Positions 31,605 through 39,742 of a DNA stretch of 56,970 nucleotides are shown here, one piece after another. Source of the stretch: Pseudomonas sp. CROZ-RG-20F-R04-15 (lineage in GTDB: Bacteria > Pseudomonadota > Gammaproteobacteria > Pseudomonadales > Pseudomonadaceae); NCBI RefSeq assembly GCF_022662375.1, contig NZ_JAKNQL010000033.1, positions 1 through 56,970 of the forward strand. Reading direction: 5' to 3'. How positions within the stretch are numbered: the stretch's first letter is position 1; each line of letters begins with the position of its first letter. Under the pieces are notes generated by a model that was not told where the DNA came from, searched no databases, and saw only the letters and a list, made by a program, of their open reading frames with translations. A program made the translations under genes and the position numbers.

Positions 31605-34409
31605 ATGAATACTCATCATGACACCGCCACTCCGACCTTGTCGGTCATGGACCCGCGTACCTTGGCGATTCGTAGCGTTGCCTATTGTCGGCATCCAGAC
31701 CAACCCGACATCGAATCGCGCATCACCCGGCAGATCTTTGATGCGCCCGGGCGTCAGGTGGCGGCGTGGGATCCGCGTTTGTGGGGCACTGCGCCGAAGC
31801 CGAATCTGGCCACAATTTACGCATTGAGTGGTCAGGCGCTACTTACAGAGAGCGTTGACGCTGGCTGGCAGTTGAGTCTTTTGAGTGAAGCGGGATCGAT
31901 GGGTTCTGGCTGGGATGCGCGGGGCAACGAGAGTCATCACCAATACGATGATCTCCAACGTCCGATAACGCTTACCGAGCAAGCGCTCGGCGGACAGTCT
32001 CAAGTAGTCGAGCGCTGGACTTATGGCGAAGCCACCGATGAATGCGCGCTCAACAATCTGTGCGGCCAACTCATTCGCCATGACGACCCTGCCGGCAACC
32101 GGCACTTCAATGACTATGGCCTTGGCGGCGCCATGCTGGTGGAGTCGCGGCGGTTTCTGATCAAGCTTGAGAGCCCCGACTGGCCACTCGAACCCGCCGG
32201 TCGCGATGAGTATCTCGAAGAAAAAATGTATGTCACCCGTCAAATCTTCAACCCGACAGGAGAACTGCAGCGTCATATCGATGCGGCGGGTAACACAAAA
32301 ACGCTGCATTACAACGTCGCGGGAAAACCTTGCGCGACTTGGCTTTTGCAGGCCAGCGAGGGTCGGCAGCCGAAATACCTGGTCAGCAAAATCCGCTACA
32401 ACGCCGAGGATAAGGTCGAAAGTGAGACGGCTGGTAACGGTGTCATCGCCCGTACCGAGTACAACAGTGAAGACGGCCGCCTACTCAGATTAGTGGCAGC
32501 TGTCGGTATGCAAACGCCTTTGCAGGATCTGAACTACGCCTATGACCCGGTGGGCAACATCGTCAGTCTGGAAGATAAAACCCAGGCGGTGACTTACTTC
32601 AGCAATCAGCGCGTCGATCCCGTCAGTCGGTATCGCTACGACAGCCTCTATCAACTGATCGAAGCCAGGGGCTGGGAAGTCAGTTCCCCGAGCCATGGTC
32701 CGGCGTTACCGGATTTGCTGCCCACACCATTGGACCCCAATCAGCGGCGCAATTACACCCAGACATTCGATTACGACGCAGCGGGCAATCTGCTCACTCG
32801 ACATCACAGCGGTGCGCCGGGATTTTCGATGTTTACCTCTGCGTACAGCAATCGGAGTCTGGCCCAGCGCGACGATGGTTCTCTGCCGGGAGAACCGCAG
32901 ATCTCGGAAGGATTTGATTTCGCTGGCAATCAGTTGGAATTGCAGCGCGGACAGGCCATGAGCTGGGATGTGCGCAATCAATTGAGACGAGTGACGCTGG
33001 TGCAACGCCAGGACGAGCCGAATGACGACGAAGGTTATGTTTACGATCGACCCGGCCATCGGCTGCGTAAAGCACGCCTCAGCCAGACATCCGGGCAAAC
33101 CCTGAAATCAGAAGTGCGTTATCTGCCGGGTCTTGAGGTGCATCGCGAAGCGAACGGAAAAGAGCGGCATGTGATCAGTGTCGAAGCCGGGCGTAATCAG
33201 GTGCGAATGCTGCATTGGCCTGATGGCGCTGAAAGCGATCAACTGCGTTACAGCCTGAGTGATCATCTTGGTTCCAGCTCTCTGGAATTGGACGATGGCG
33301 CAGGAATTTTGACTCAGGAGCACTATTACCCGTTTGGTGGTACGGCGTGCTGGGCTGGTAAAAATGCCTTGGTCGCGAAGTATAAAACCATCCGTTATTC
33401 GGGTAAGGAGAGGGATGCGACCGGGCTTTATCACTACGGTCATCGTTACTATGCACCTTGGTTGCAACGGTGGGTCAGTGCCGATCCAATGGGGGAACTT
33501 GACGGTCTGAATTTATTCGAAATGGTAGGGAACAATCCAGTGATCTTTACTGATGAGCAAGGAACAGTAAGAGGGCTAAGTGAATTTTTTAGTGGTGAAA
33601 GCAAAGCTGAGGCCGCTAAAAAAATTCACTTCAAACAGCATCTGGTACCCAACATAATGGCCCGCAAAGAAACGGATAAAAGCTACGCCATCTTAAAAGT
33701 GAAAAAACTGGCGCGTGTAGACAACGCAGGCGCTGCGGAAGAATTGCTTAAGGCAGCCGTGGAGGTTATTGCCAATTCGAAACTCACCATCAATTATACG
33801 ATCGAGAGTATTAATGAATTAAGAGGCAGTGTTGTTAAAAATCTATGGCAGCGGGGATTTGAACCAGGGTTTGGTGAAATCAGGGATGGATTTGAAATGG
33901 GCATGTACGACTATGCTCATTCCCCCTCCAAGATATTAAAAGAGTATGGGTCGGTGGATCATCCAAAATTCAGCGGAGAAATGCGGCCTGTTTACGGAGC
34001 ATTGAAACTCTCTGAACATCTCGCTAGCGCCGGAGGTGCATCGTCATACGGTGCGGCCGCGTTCTATTTGCCGGATCAGTCGCGCGAGTACATGACGCTG
34101 ACCGGAGTTGACAGCTTCGATCTGAAACCTTCAATGAATAACCTCGCTTCATTTGAAAATTTATATCCCGTTTTTCACACAATGGAACTGGGCACCTGGA
34201 AAGTGTTAAGCCAGGTTATTGACGGAAGTGAAAAGGGTCTTGAATCGCCTGCCGAATACGTGGAATGGCAATCCCACAGCGCTGTAAGTTGGAAAAACAT
34301 GACCGATCTGGTTTTTCAGAGTCAACAGGATCTGAACAGTGTTATCAGCCACGAAAGCACCCAACGCTTTTTGAAAAAAAACTCCATTCATGTGCATGTC
34401 GCAGGGTGA
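31605..34409 (+). CDS. RHS-repeat protein, Tc-toxin C subunit (TccC)-like
   Basis: 934 residues. The N-terminal THHDTATPTLSVMDPRTLAI and RSVAYCRHPD are typical of TccC-type proteins; RHS/YD repeats (YNVAGKPCATW, YAYDPVGNIVSLED, FDYDAAGNLLTRHH) form the shell. The core ends SADPMGELDGLNLFEMVGNN (Asp at 627), the region of the aspartyl self-cleavage site that frees the C-terminal toxin. The last 280 residues are unlike the rest: codons become AT-rich from about 33540, marking a swapped variable toxin domain, with RPVYGAL at 794-800 that recalls DUF3626-like proteins (from memory). No TcA or TcB gene and no immunity gene is nearby. AGGGA precedes the chosen ATG. Confidence 0.8.
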   Translation: MNTHHDTATPTLSVMDPRTLAIRSVAYCRHPDQPDIESRITRQIFDAPGRQVAAWDPRLWGTAPKPNLATIYALSGQALLTESVDAGWQLSLLSEAGSMGSGWDARGNESHHQYDDLQRPITLTEQALGGQSQVVERWTYGEATDECALNNLCGQLIRHDDPAGNRHFNDYGLGGAMLVESRRFLIKLESPDWPLEPAGRDEYLEEKMYVTRQIFNPTGELQRHIDAAGNTKTLHYNVAGKPCATWLLQASEGRQPKYLVSKIRYNAEDKVESETAGNGVIARTEYNSEDGRLLRLVAAVGMQTPLQDLNYAYDPVGNIVSLEDKTQAVTYFSNQRVDPVSRYRYDSLYQLIEARGWEVSSPSHGPALPDLLPTPLDPNQRRNYTQTFDYDAAGNLLTRHHSGAPGFSMFTSAYSNRSLAQRDDGSLPGEPQISEGFDFAGNQLELQRGQAMSWDVRNQLRRVTLVQRQDEPNDDEGYVYDRPGHRLRKARLSQTSGQTLKSEVRYLPGLEVHREANGKERHVISVEAGRNQVRMLHWPDGAESDQLRYSLSDHLGSSSLELDDGAGILTQEHYYPFGGTACWAGKNALVAKYKTIRYSGKERDATGLYHYGHRYYAPWLQRWVSADPMGELDGLNLFEMVGNNPVIFTDEQGTVRGLSEFFSGESKAEAAKKIHFKQHLVPNIMARKETDKSYAILKVKKLARVDNAGAAEELLKAAVEVIANSKLTINYTIESINELRGSVVKNLWQRGFEPGFGEIRDGFEMGMYDYAHSPSKILKEYGSVDHPKFSGEMRPVYGALKLSEHLASAGGASSYGAAAFYLPDQSREYMTLTGVDSFDLKPSMNNLASFENLYPVFHTMELGTWKVLSQVIDGSEKGLESPAEYVEWQSHSAVSWKNMTDLVFQSQQDLNSVISHESTQRFLKKNSIHVHVAG

Positions 34410-34481
34410 GCCAGCGTTGGAATTGCATCCGTATTGCGACTAGGGCAGAGCCAGGGCCGTGACGAAAGGAGGACAACAAAC

Positions 34482-35126
34482 TCAGCGCTTGTTGAGGCCT
34501 CGCGCCAACCGATCCCCACCCAACTGAATCACCGCCACCAACGCTACCAGCAACACAATCACCGTCAGCATGATCTGGCTGTCAAAGCGCTGATAGCCGT
34601 AGCGATAGGCGATATCCCCCAACCCGCCCGCGCCAATTGCCCCGGCCATCGCCGACGAATTGATCATGGTCACCAACGTGATAGTGAACCCGCCGACGAT
34701 CCCCGGCAGCGCCTCCGGCAACAACACATGCCAGACAATGTGCCAACGCCGGCAGCCCATCGCCTGCGCGGCTTCGATCAAACCATGATCAACCTCGCGC
34801 AGACTCACTTCGGCAATCCGCGCAAAGAACGGCGTCGCCGCAATCGTCAGCGGCACGACGGCAGCCCAGACACCGTAGGTGGTACCGACAATCAACCGGG
34901 TGAACGGAATCAGCGCGACCATCAGAATCAGAAACGGGATCGAGCGAAACAGGTTAACGAACGCGCCCAAGGCACGGTTCAACACCGGCGCTTCATAGAT
35001 CCTGCCCTTGTCGCTGGTGACCAGAATCACCGCCATGGGAATCCCCACCAGCAACGCGATCAGCGACGACACACCGACCATCAGGAACGTGTCGATAAAC
35101 CCCTGTAGCAAGCGATCAAACCACAT
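34482..35126 (-). CDS. metI: Methionine-type ABC transporter permease MetI
   Basis: 214-residue permease with five membrane segments and the MetI loop IEAAQAMGCRRWHIVWHVLLP. LFRSIPFLILMVALIPFTR is a typical MetI stretch. The start overlaps the end of metN by 11 bases; GGAGG lies nine bases before this ATG, while a GTG six codons earlier has the GGAGG inside it and is less likely. Last gene of metQ-metN-metI, importing D/L-methionine or related compounds. Confidence 0.9.
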   Translation of the reverse strand: MWFDRLLQGFIDTFLMVGVSSLIALLVGIPMAVILVTSDKGRIYEAPVLNRALGAFVNLFRSIPFLILMVALIPFTRLIVGTTYGVWAAVVPLTIAATPFFARIAEVSLREVDHGLIEAAQAMGCRRWHIVWHVLLPEALPGIVGGFTITLVTMINSSAMAGAIGAGGLGDIAYRYGYQRFDSQIMLTVIVLLVALVAVIQLGGDRLARGLNKR

Positions 35127-36237
35127 AACCCAATACCTCCACACGTTGCGCCCATGGTGCGGCGCGCTCGCGCAATTGTTCGGCGCTAAACGCTGAGCCG
35201 CTGACAGCCAACAACAGTTGCCCCAACGAGTGACCCTGAATCCGTTCGACGCCGCCCTGAAGCAACTTCACCCGGCCACCCAATGCCGCGAACAGTGCCG
35301 CCAGATCTGGCTCGTCACTGGCGCTGCCGGTGAACTGCAAGCGCAGCACCACAGCGGCGTCGGAGGATGGCGGCAGCGCGTGCAAGCGGGACTGCAATTC
35401 CTCCGGCAATGCGTGTTGCAGCGGCGCGAGCAAGGTCTGGCTGACCTCATGTTGCGGGTTGCCGAACACTTCCCATACCGGGCCTTGCTCGACGACGCGG
35501 CCGTGCTCAAGCACGACAACGCGGTCGCAGATTTCGCGGATCACCGCCATCTCATGAGTAATCAGAACGATGGTCAGACCCAAGCGTTTATTGATCTCGC
35601 GCAGCAGGCCGAGGATCGACTGGGTGGTCTCCGGGTCGAGCGCCGAAGTGGCCTCGTCACAGAGCAAAATATCCGGGTCATGCACCAGCGCGCGGGCGAT
35701 GCCGACGCGCTGTTTCTGTCCACCGGAAAGCTGCGCCGGATAAGCCTTGTGTTTCTCTTGCAGGCCAACCAGTTCGAGCAGCTCCCGAACCTTTTTTTCG
35801 CGGTGCTCTTTCGGCACGCCAGCGACTTTCAGCGGCAGTTCAACGTTCTGCCAAACGGTCTTGGCCGACATCAGATTGAAGTGCTGGAAGATCATGCCGA
35901 TGCGTCGGCGCAAAGCGACGAGACGATCTTCATCGAACTCGCTAATGTCGACCTGATCGATCAGCACCCGCCCCGAAGTCGGTTGCTCCAGACGATTGAT
36001 CGTACGGATCAGCGATGACTTGCCAGCGCCGCTGCGGCCGATAATGCCGAACACTTCGCCGCGCTGGATCGCCAGATCAATGCCCTGCAATGCCGCGACC
36101 GGACCTTGGCGACCGTTGTAGATTTTGCCCAGACCGATGAAGCGTACGTGGGCGCGATTCAGCTCGGGGTGCAGCTCGGTTTTTTCAGCATTGTGTGGCT
36201 CTGGAATTTCCAGTCGCCGTTGGATCGCGGCCGTCAT
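35116..36237 (-). CDS. metN: Methionine-type ABC transporter ATPase MetN
   Basis: 373 residues: ATPase domain with Walker A GRSGAGKSS, signature LSGGQKQRVGIARA and Walker B ILLCDEATSALDPETTQ, then a C-terminal regulatory NIL domain (about 290-373, VVLRLQFTGSASDEPDLAAL) that in E. coli MetN binds methionine and gives feedback inhibition. It carries about 35 more N-terminal residues than E. coli MetN. GGAAAGCTGAGC decides the start, two bases after the end of metQ. Confidence 0.92.
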   Translation of the reverse strand: MTAAIQRRLEIPEPHNAEKTELHPELNRAHVRFIGLGKIYNGRQGPVAALQGIDLAIQRGEVFGIIGRSGAGKSSLIRTINRLEQPTSGRVLIDQVDISEFDEDRLVALRRRIGMIFQHFNLMSAKTVWQNVELPLKVAGVPKEHREKKVRELLELVGLQEKHKAYPAQLSGGQKQRVGIARALVHDPDILLCDEATSALDPETTQSILGLLREINKRLGLTIVLITHEMAVIREICDRVVVLEHGRVVEQGPVWEVFGNPQHEVSQTLLAPLQHALPEELQSRLHALPPSSDAAVVLRLQFTGSASDEPDLAALFAALGGRVKLLQGGVERIQGHSLGQLLLAVSGSAFSAEQLRERAAPWAQRVEVLGYVV

Positions 36238-36239
36238 GC

Positions 36240-37049
36240 TCAGCTTTCCCAACCGGCTTGATACAGCTTGCCGTGGGCCTTATCCAGTGCCGCGCGAACG
36301 GCGGGCGAGTGCTGGTAGATGTCGACGAATTTGATCAGGCGCGGATCGGTTTTGCTCTTCGGCTGGATAACAAACTGGATCACGTATTCCTTGTGGTCGA
36401 GGCCGTCGAACAGCAGCGCCGAACCGGCATCGAAGGTCTTCGCCAGACGAATGTAGGCCGGGTAGCCCTGGACCAGATCGGCATCGTCGTAAGCACGCAC
36501 CAGTTGCACGGCTTCGACCTGGAGTATTTTGATTTTCTTCGGGTTGGCGACGATATCGTCTTCGGTAGCCTTGTAGCCGACGCCCGGTTTCAGCGTGATC
36601 AAACCGGCCTTGGCCAGCAGTTGCAGACCGCGCCCGCTGTTGATTGGGTCGTTGGCGATGGCGACGCTGGCGCCTTCGGGCAGCTCGTCGAAGCTTTTGT
36701 ATTTTTTCGAATAGAGGCCGACGTTGTTGATGATCCCCGGCGCGAATGGCACCAGATCAAAACCCGAGGCGGCTTTGGCGTTTTCGAGGAACGGGATGTG
36801 CTGGAAGTAGTTCACGTCGATGTCGCCGGCGGCGAGGCTGACGTTTGGCGCGATCCAGTCGGTGAACTCCACCAACTCGACTTTCAGGCCTTGTTTGGAG
36901 GCCTCTTCAACGGCAGCTTCCAGCGGGATGGCGAAGGCGGCGGTGGTGCCGATTTTCAGGGGCGCGTCGGCGGCGAAGATGGCCGAGCTGAACAGGCCGA
37001 GGGCCAGGGCCAGTGCTTTGACTGGGTGGGACAGGCGTTTTTTGGTCAT
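36240..37049 (-). CDS. metQ: Methionine-type binding protein MetQ
   Basis: 269-residue PF03180 protein. The signal peptide (ALALALGLFSSAIFAADA) has no lipobox, as in the other MetQ of this window. Characteristic segments: KVELVEFTDWIAPN, DIDVNYFQHIPFLEN, IANDPINSGRGLQLLAKAGL. It has a Trp-containing FTDWIAPN where the orphan MetQ has FTDYVQPN, so ligands may differ. The longer open frame to 37220 only reads through the REP doublet upstream. First gene of metQNI, behind the monooxygenase genes. Confidence 0.9.
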   Translation of the reverse strand: MTKKRLSHPVKALALALGLFSSAIFAADAPLKIGTTAAFAIPLEAAVEEASKQGLKVELVEFTDWIAPNVSLAAGDIDVNYFQHIPFLENAKAASGFDLVPFAPGIINNVGLYSKKYKSFDELPEGASVAIANDPINSGRGLQLLAKAGLITLKPGVGYKATEDDIVANPKKIKILQVEAVQLVRAYDDADLVQGYPAYIRLAKTFDAGSALLFDGLDHKEYVIQFVIQPKSKTDPRLIKFVDIYQHSPAVRAALDKAHGKLYQAGWES

Positions 37050-37098
37050 GATGAGTTTTCCAGTCAGTGCATAAATTTGTGGTGTCTGGTCGGGCCTC

Positions 37099-37163
37099 TT
37101 CGCGAGCAAGCTCGCTCCCACAGGGAAATGCATTCCAAATGTGGGAGCGAGCTTGCTCGCGAA
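37099..37163. repeat. REP doublet (inverted pair)
   Basis: Two arms TTCGCGAGCAAGCTCGCTCC and inverse with a 17-base centre. It lies inside the presumed operon, between the FMN monooxygenase gene and metQ, and may lower or stabilise expression of the downstream part. Confidence 0.94.
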
Positions 37164-37167
37164 GCTT

Positions 37168-38526
37168 TTAATGCTGGTACGAAGAGCCGGTGTGTTGCTC
37201 CGGTAGCTGCGCCGCTCCATGAAACAGCTTTTCGCGCAAGCTGCCGGTGTCGTACCCGGTCTTGTACGACCCGCGCCGCTGCAGCTCCGGAATTACCAGG
37301 TCAATGAAATCGACATAGCTCTCCGGCGTAACAATGCGGGTCAGGTTGAAGCCATCCAGGCCGGACTCGGCGATCCACGACTCCAGCTCATCCGCCACTT
37401 GCTCAGCCGAACCGACCACGGTGATGTAGCGACCACCAAGGGCGTGCTGTTCAAGCAACTTGCGCCTGGTCCAGTCGTTGTTTTGCAGGTTCTTGGTGGC
37501 CGACTGAATGGCGTTGCTCTTCACGTACTGGATCGGTTCGTCGATTTCGTACTGGGAAAAGTCGATGCCGGTCGACGCGGAAAAATGCGCCACGCCGGCC
37601 TCGGCGCTGGCGTAGCTCAGGTACTCGGCGTGCTTGGCCCATGCGGCCTCTTCGGTCGCACCGACGATCACGTTGAGGCCCATGAACACCTTGATGTCCT
37701 CAGGATTACGCCCCGCTTCAACAGCGCTGGCACGCACTTTGTCGACCTGAACTTTGGTCGACGGTTTGTTCTGGCCGCTGATGAACACACACTCGGCGTG
37801 ACGCCCGGCGAAGAGCAAGCCGCGATCGGAACTGCCGGCCTGAAACAGCACTGGCGTGCGCTGCGGCGACGGCTCGCAGAGGTGATAACCCTCGACCTGA
37901 TAGAACTCGCCCTTGTGCTCGACCTTGTGCACTTTTTCCGGGTCGGCGTAGATACGTTGCTGGCGGTCATTGAGCACCGCGCCGTTTTCCCAACTGCCTT
38001 CCCAGAGTTTGTAGAGCACTTCCAGGTACTCGTCGGCCTGGTCGTAGCGACGGTCATGTTCCACCTGTTCACTGAGGCCCATGGCTTTGGCGGCGCTGTC
38101 GAGATAACCGGTGACGATGTTCCAGCCAACACGACCACGGCTCAAATGATCCAGCGTCGACATGCGTCGGGCGAATAGATACGGCGGTTCATAAGTGAGA
38201 TTTGCGGTCAGACCGAAACCGAGATTTTTGGTCACGGCAGCCATGGCTGAAACCAGCAGCAGCGGATCGTTGACCGGCAACTGGATCGACTCTTTCAGCG
38301 GTACGTCGACCGAGTTCTGATAGACGTCATACACGCCGACGATGTCGGCGATGAACAGCCCGTCGAAGAGTCCGCGTTCCAGCAACTGCGCCAGTTCAGT
38401 CCAGTATTCGATGGTGTTGTAGCGCGTCGAGGTGTCACGCGGATGCGTCCACAGACCATGGTTGATGTGGCCAATGCAGTTCATGTTGAACGCGTTGAGC
38501 AGGATCTTCTTTTTCGCGGCGCTCAT
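37168..38526 (-). CDS. FMN-dependent monooxygenase, NtaA/SnaA/DszA family
   Basis: 452-residue luciferase-like (LLM) flavin monooxygenase. The segments HPRDTSTRYNTIEYWTELAQ, LFDGLFIADIVGVYD, RMSTLDHLSRGRVGWNIVTG and PVLFQAGSSDRGLLFAGRHA are typical of the DszA/NtaA branch that oxidises sulfones, thioethers or aminocarboxylates with FMNH2 made by a separate reductase. B. subtilis YxeK and CmoJ of this branch free sulfur from modified cysteines. Its ATG shares one base with the stop of the preceding flavoprotein gene; metQNI follow, so the substrate is likely a methionine- or cysteine-like thioether or sulfone. No flavin reductase gene is in the window. Confidence 0.84.
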   Translation of the reverse strand: MSAAKKKILLNAFNMNCIGHINHGLWTHPRDTSTRYNTIEYWTELAQLLERGLFDGLFIADIVGVYDVYQNSVDVPLKESIQLPVNDPLLLVSAMAAVTKNLGFGLTANLTYEPPYLFARRMSTLDHLSRGRVGWNIVTGYLDSAAKAMGLSEQVEHDRRYDQADEYLEVLYKLWEGSWENGAVLNDRQQRIYADPEKVHKVEHKGEFYQVEGYHLCEPSPQRTPVLFQAGSSDRGLLFAGRHAECVFISGQNKPSTKVQVDKVRASAVEAGRNPEDIKVFMGLNVIVGATEEAAWAKHAEYLSYASAEAGVAHFSASTGIDFSQYEIDEPIQYVKSNAIQSATKNLQNNDWTRRKLLEQHALGGRYITVVGSAEQVADELESWIAESGLDGFNLTRIVTPESYVDFIDLVIPELQRRGSYKTGYDTGSLREKLFHGAAQLPEQHTGSSYQH

Positions 38527-39719
38527 CAGATCGTCCCTCGCAACGGAGGGTTTTCATCGTTGAGGTAGTAGTTGCCCACCGCGTGATATTTCCAGCGCAC
38601 CGGGTCATGCAGCGTGTGTACGCGGGCATTGCGCCAGTGGCGGTCGAGGCCGTGTTCGATCAGAGTCGCTTGACTGCCGGCCAGTTCGAACAGCGTGCTG
38701 CCGGCGGCCAGGGAAATTTCGGTGCTGATGGCCCGTGCTTCGGCAACGGCAATGGATGCGGCGGCGACAGTCTCGACGTTGGTCTCGGCTTGCGCCGCGT
38801 CGAGGAATTCGCCAGCACGTTCAAGCAACGCCTCCGTGGCGTGCAGGCGAATGCTCAAGTGGCCGAAGCTTTTCAGCGTCAACGGATCTTCGGTGGCTTT
38901 GTCGTTGCCGGAATCGATCCATGGGCGTGTCTTGCTGCGTACGAAGTGCAGCGCGTCTTCGTAAGCGGCGCGGGCGATACCGGTGTCGATGGCGGCGTGA
39001 AGGATCTGCGCCAGAGGGCCGACAGTGGTTGGCCGTTCGAAGGCGCTTTGGAAGGGCAGCACGTCTGCAGCGGCGACGTAGACGTCTTCGAATACTACTG
39101 AACCGCTACCGGTGGTGCGTTGGCCGAAACCGCTCCAGTCGTCGATCACGGTCAGGCCTTGGCTGTCGCGCGGGACGAAGGCCAGTTGCTGCACGCCGTT
39201 TTCATCCACCACCGAAGTTGGAATGCGCTGGGCGTAAATCGCGCCGGTCGCATAGAACTTGCGGCCGTTGATGCGATAGCCCTCGCCGTCGCGTTTGAGA
39301 CTGGTGACGCGGTCGTGAGCGGTTTTTGTGCCCAGTTCCGCCAGGGCATTACCGAAGCGCTGGCCGGCGAGAACCTCGGCGTACAGCCGTTGTTTCTGCG
39401 CGTGGCTGCCGTTCACCCGCAGCACTTCCAGTGCGTAGAAATGGTTCTGCGGAATCTGCCCGAGCGAGCCGTCAGCCTGAGCGATCAGGGCAATGATTTT
39501 GGCCAAAGTTACGTTGGACACGCCAGCGCCGCCGTATTCCTTGGGCACGCTTATGCCCCATAGACCGGAGCGGGAAAATACCTCGAGTTCCGGCAGTGGC
39601 AAGCGACGTTCACGGTCGCGCAGGGCGCTGTCGCGTTTGAAGTCTTCGGCCAGGTCGCTGGCGACGATCAGGGCTTGCTCATCGCTGGTGATGACCGCGA
39701 CGTGATGGGAAAAAGTCAT
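38526..39719 (-). CDS. SfnB/DszC-type acyl-CoA dehydrogenase-fold flavoprotein (copy 2)
   Basis: 397 residues with the three-part acyl-CoA dehydrogenase fold: N-terminal helices, middle beta domain (DGEGYRINGRKFYATGAIYA, VIDDWSGFGQRTTGSGSVVF) and C-terminal helices ending DRHWRNARVHTLHDPVRWKY. This set of motifs is that of the SfnB sulfur-acquisition family and of DszC, which uses FMNH2 and O2 on sulfur atoms rather than oxidising acyl-CoA. GGAGAAACCT precedes the ATG; a longer frame reads into the preceding gene. Close paralogue of the upstream copy, 24 bases away. Confidence 0.85.
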   Translation of the reverse strand: MTFSHHVAVITSDEQALIVASDLAEDFKRDSALRDRERRLPLPELEVFSRSGLWGISVPKEYGGAGVSNVTLAKIIALIAQADGSLGQIPQNHFYALEVLRVNGSHAQKQRLYAEVLAGQRFGNALAELGTKTAHDRVTSLKRDGEGYRINGRKFYATGAIYAQRIPTSVVDENGVQQLAFVPRDSQGLTVIDDWSGFGQRTTGSGSVVFEDVYVAAADVLPFQSAFERPTTVGPLAQILHAAIDTGIARAAYEDALHFVRSKTRPWIDSGNDKATEDPLTLKSFGHLSIRLHATEALLERAGEFLDAAQAETNVETVAAASIAVAEARAISTEISLAAGSTLFELAGSQATLIEHGLDRHWRNARVHTLHDPVRWKYHAVGNYYLNDENPPLRGTI

Positions 39720-39742
39720 AGGTTTCTCCAGATGTCTGGTCG

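Noticed and set aside
37050..37220. N-terminal extension of MetQ
   Set aside because: The extra 57 codons translate the REP doublet (SFASKLAPTF and similar), and there is a good start with GGA upstream at 37049. The same REP-derived peptide appears in extended frames at other REP sites.
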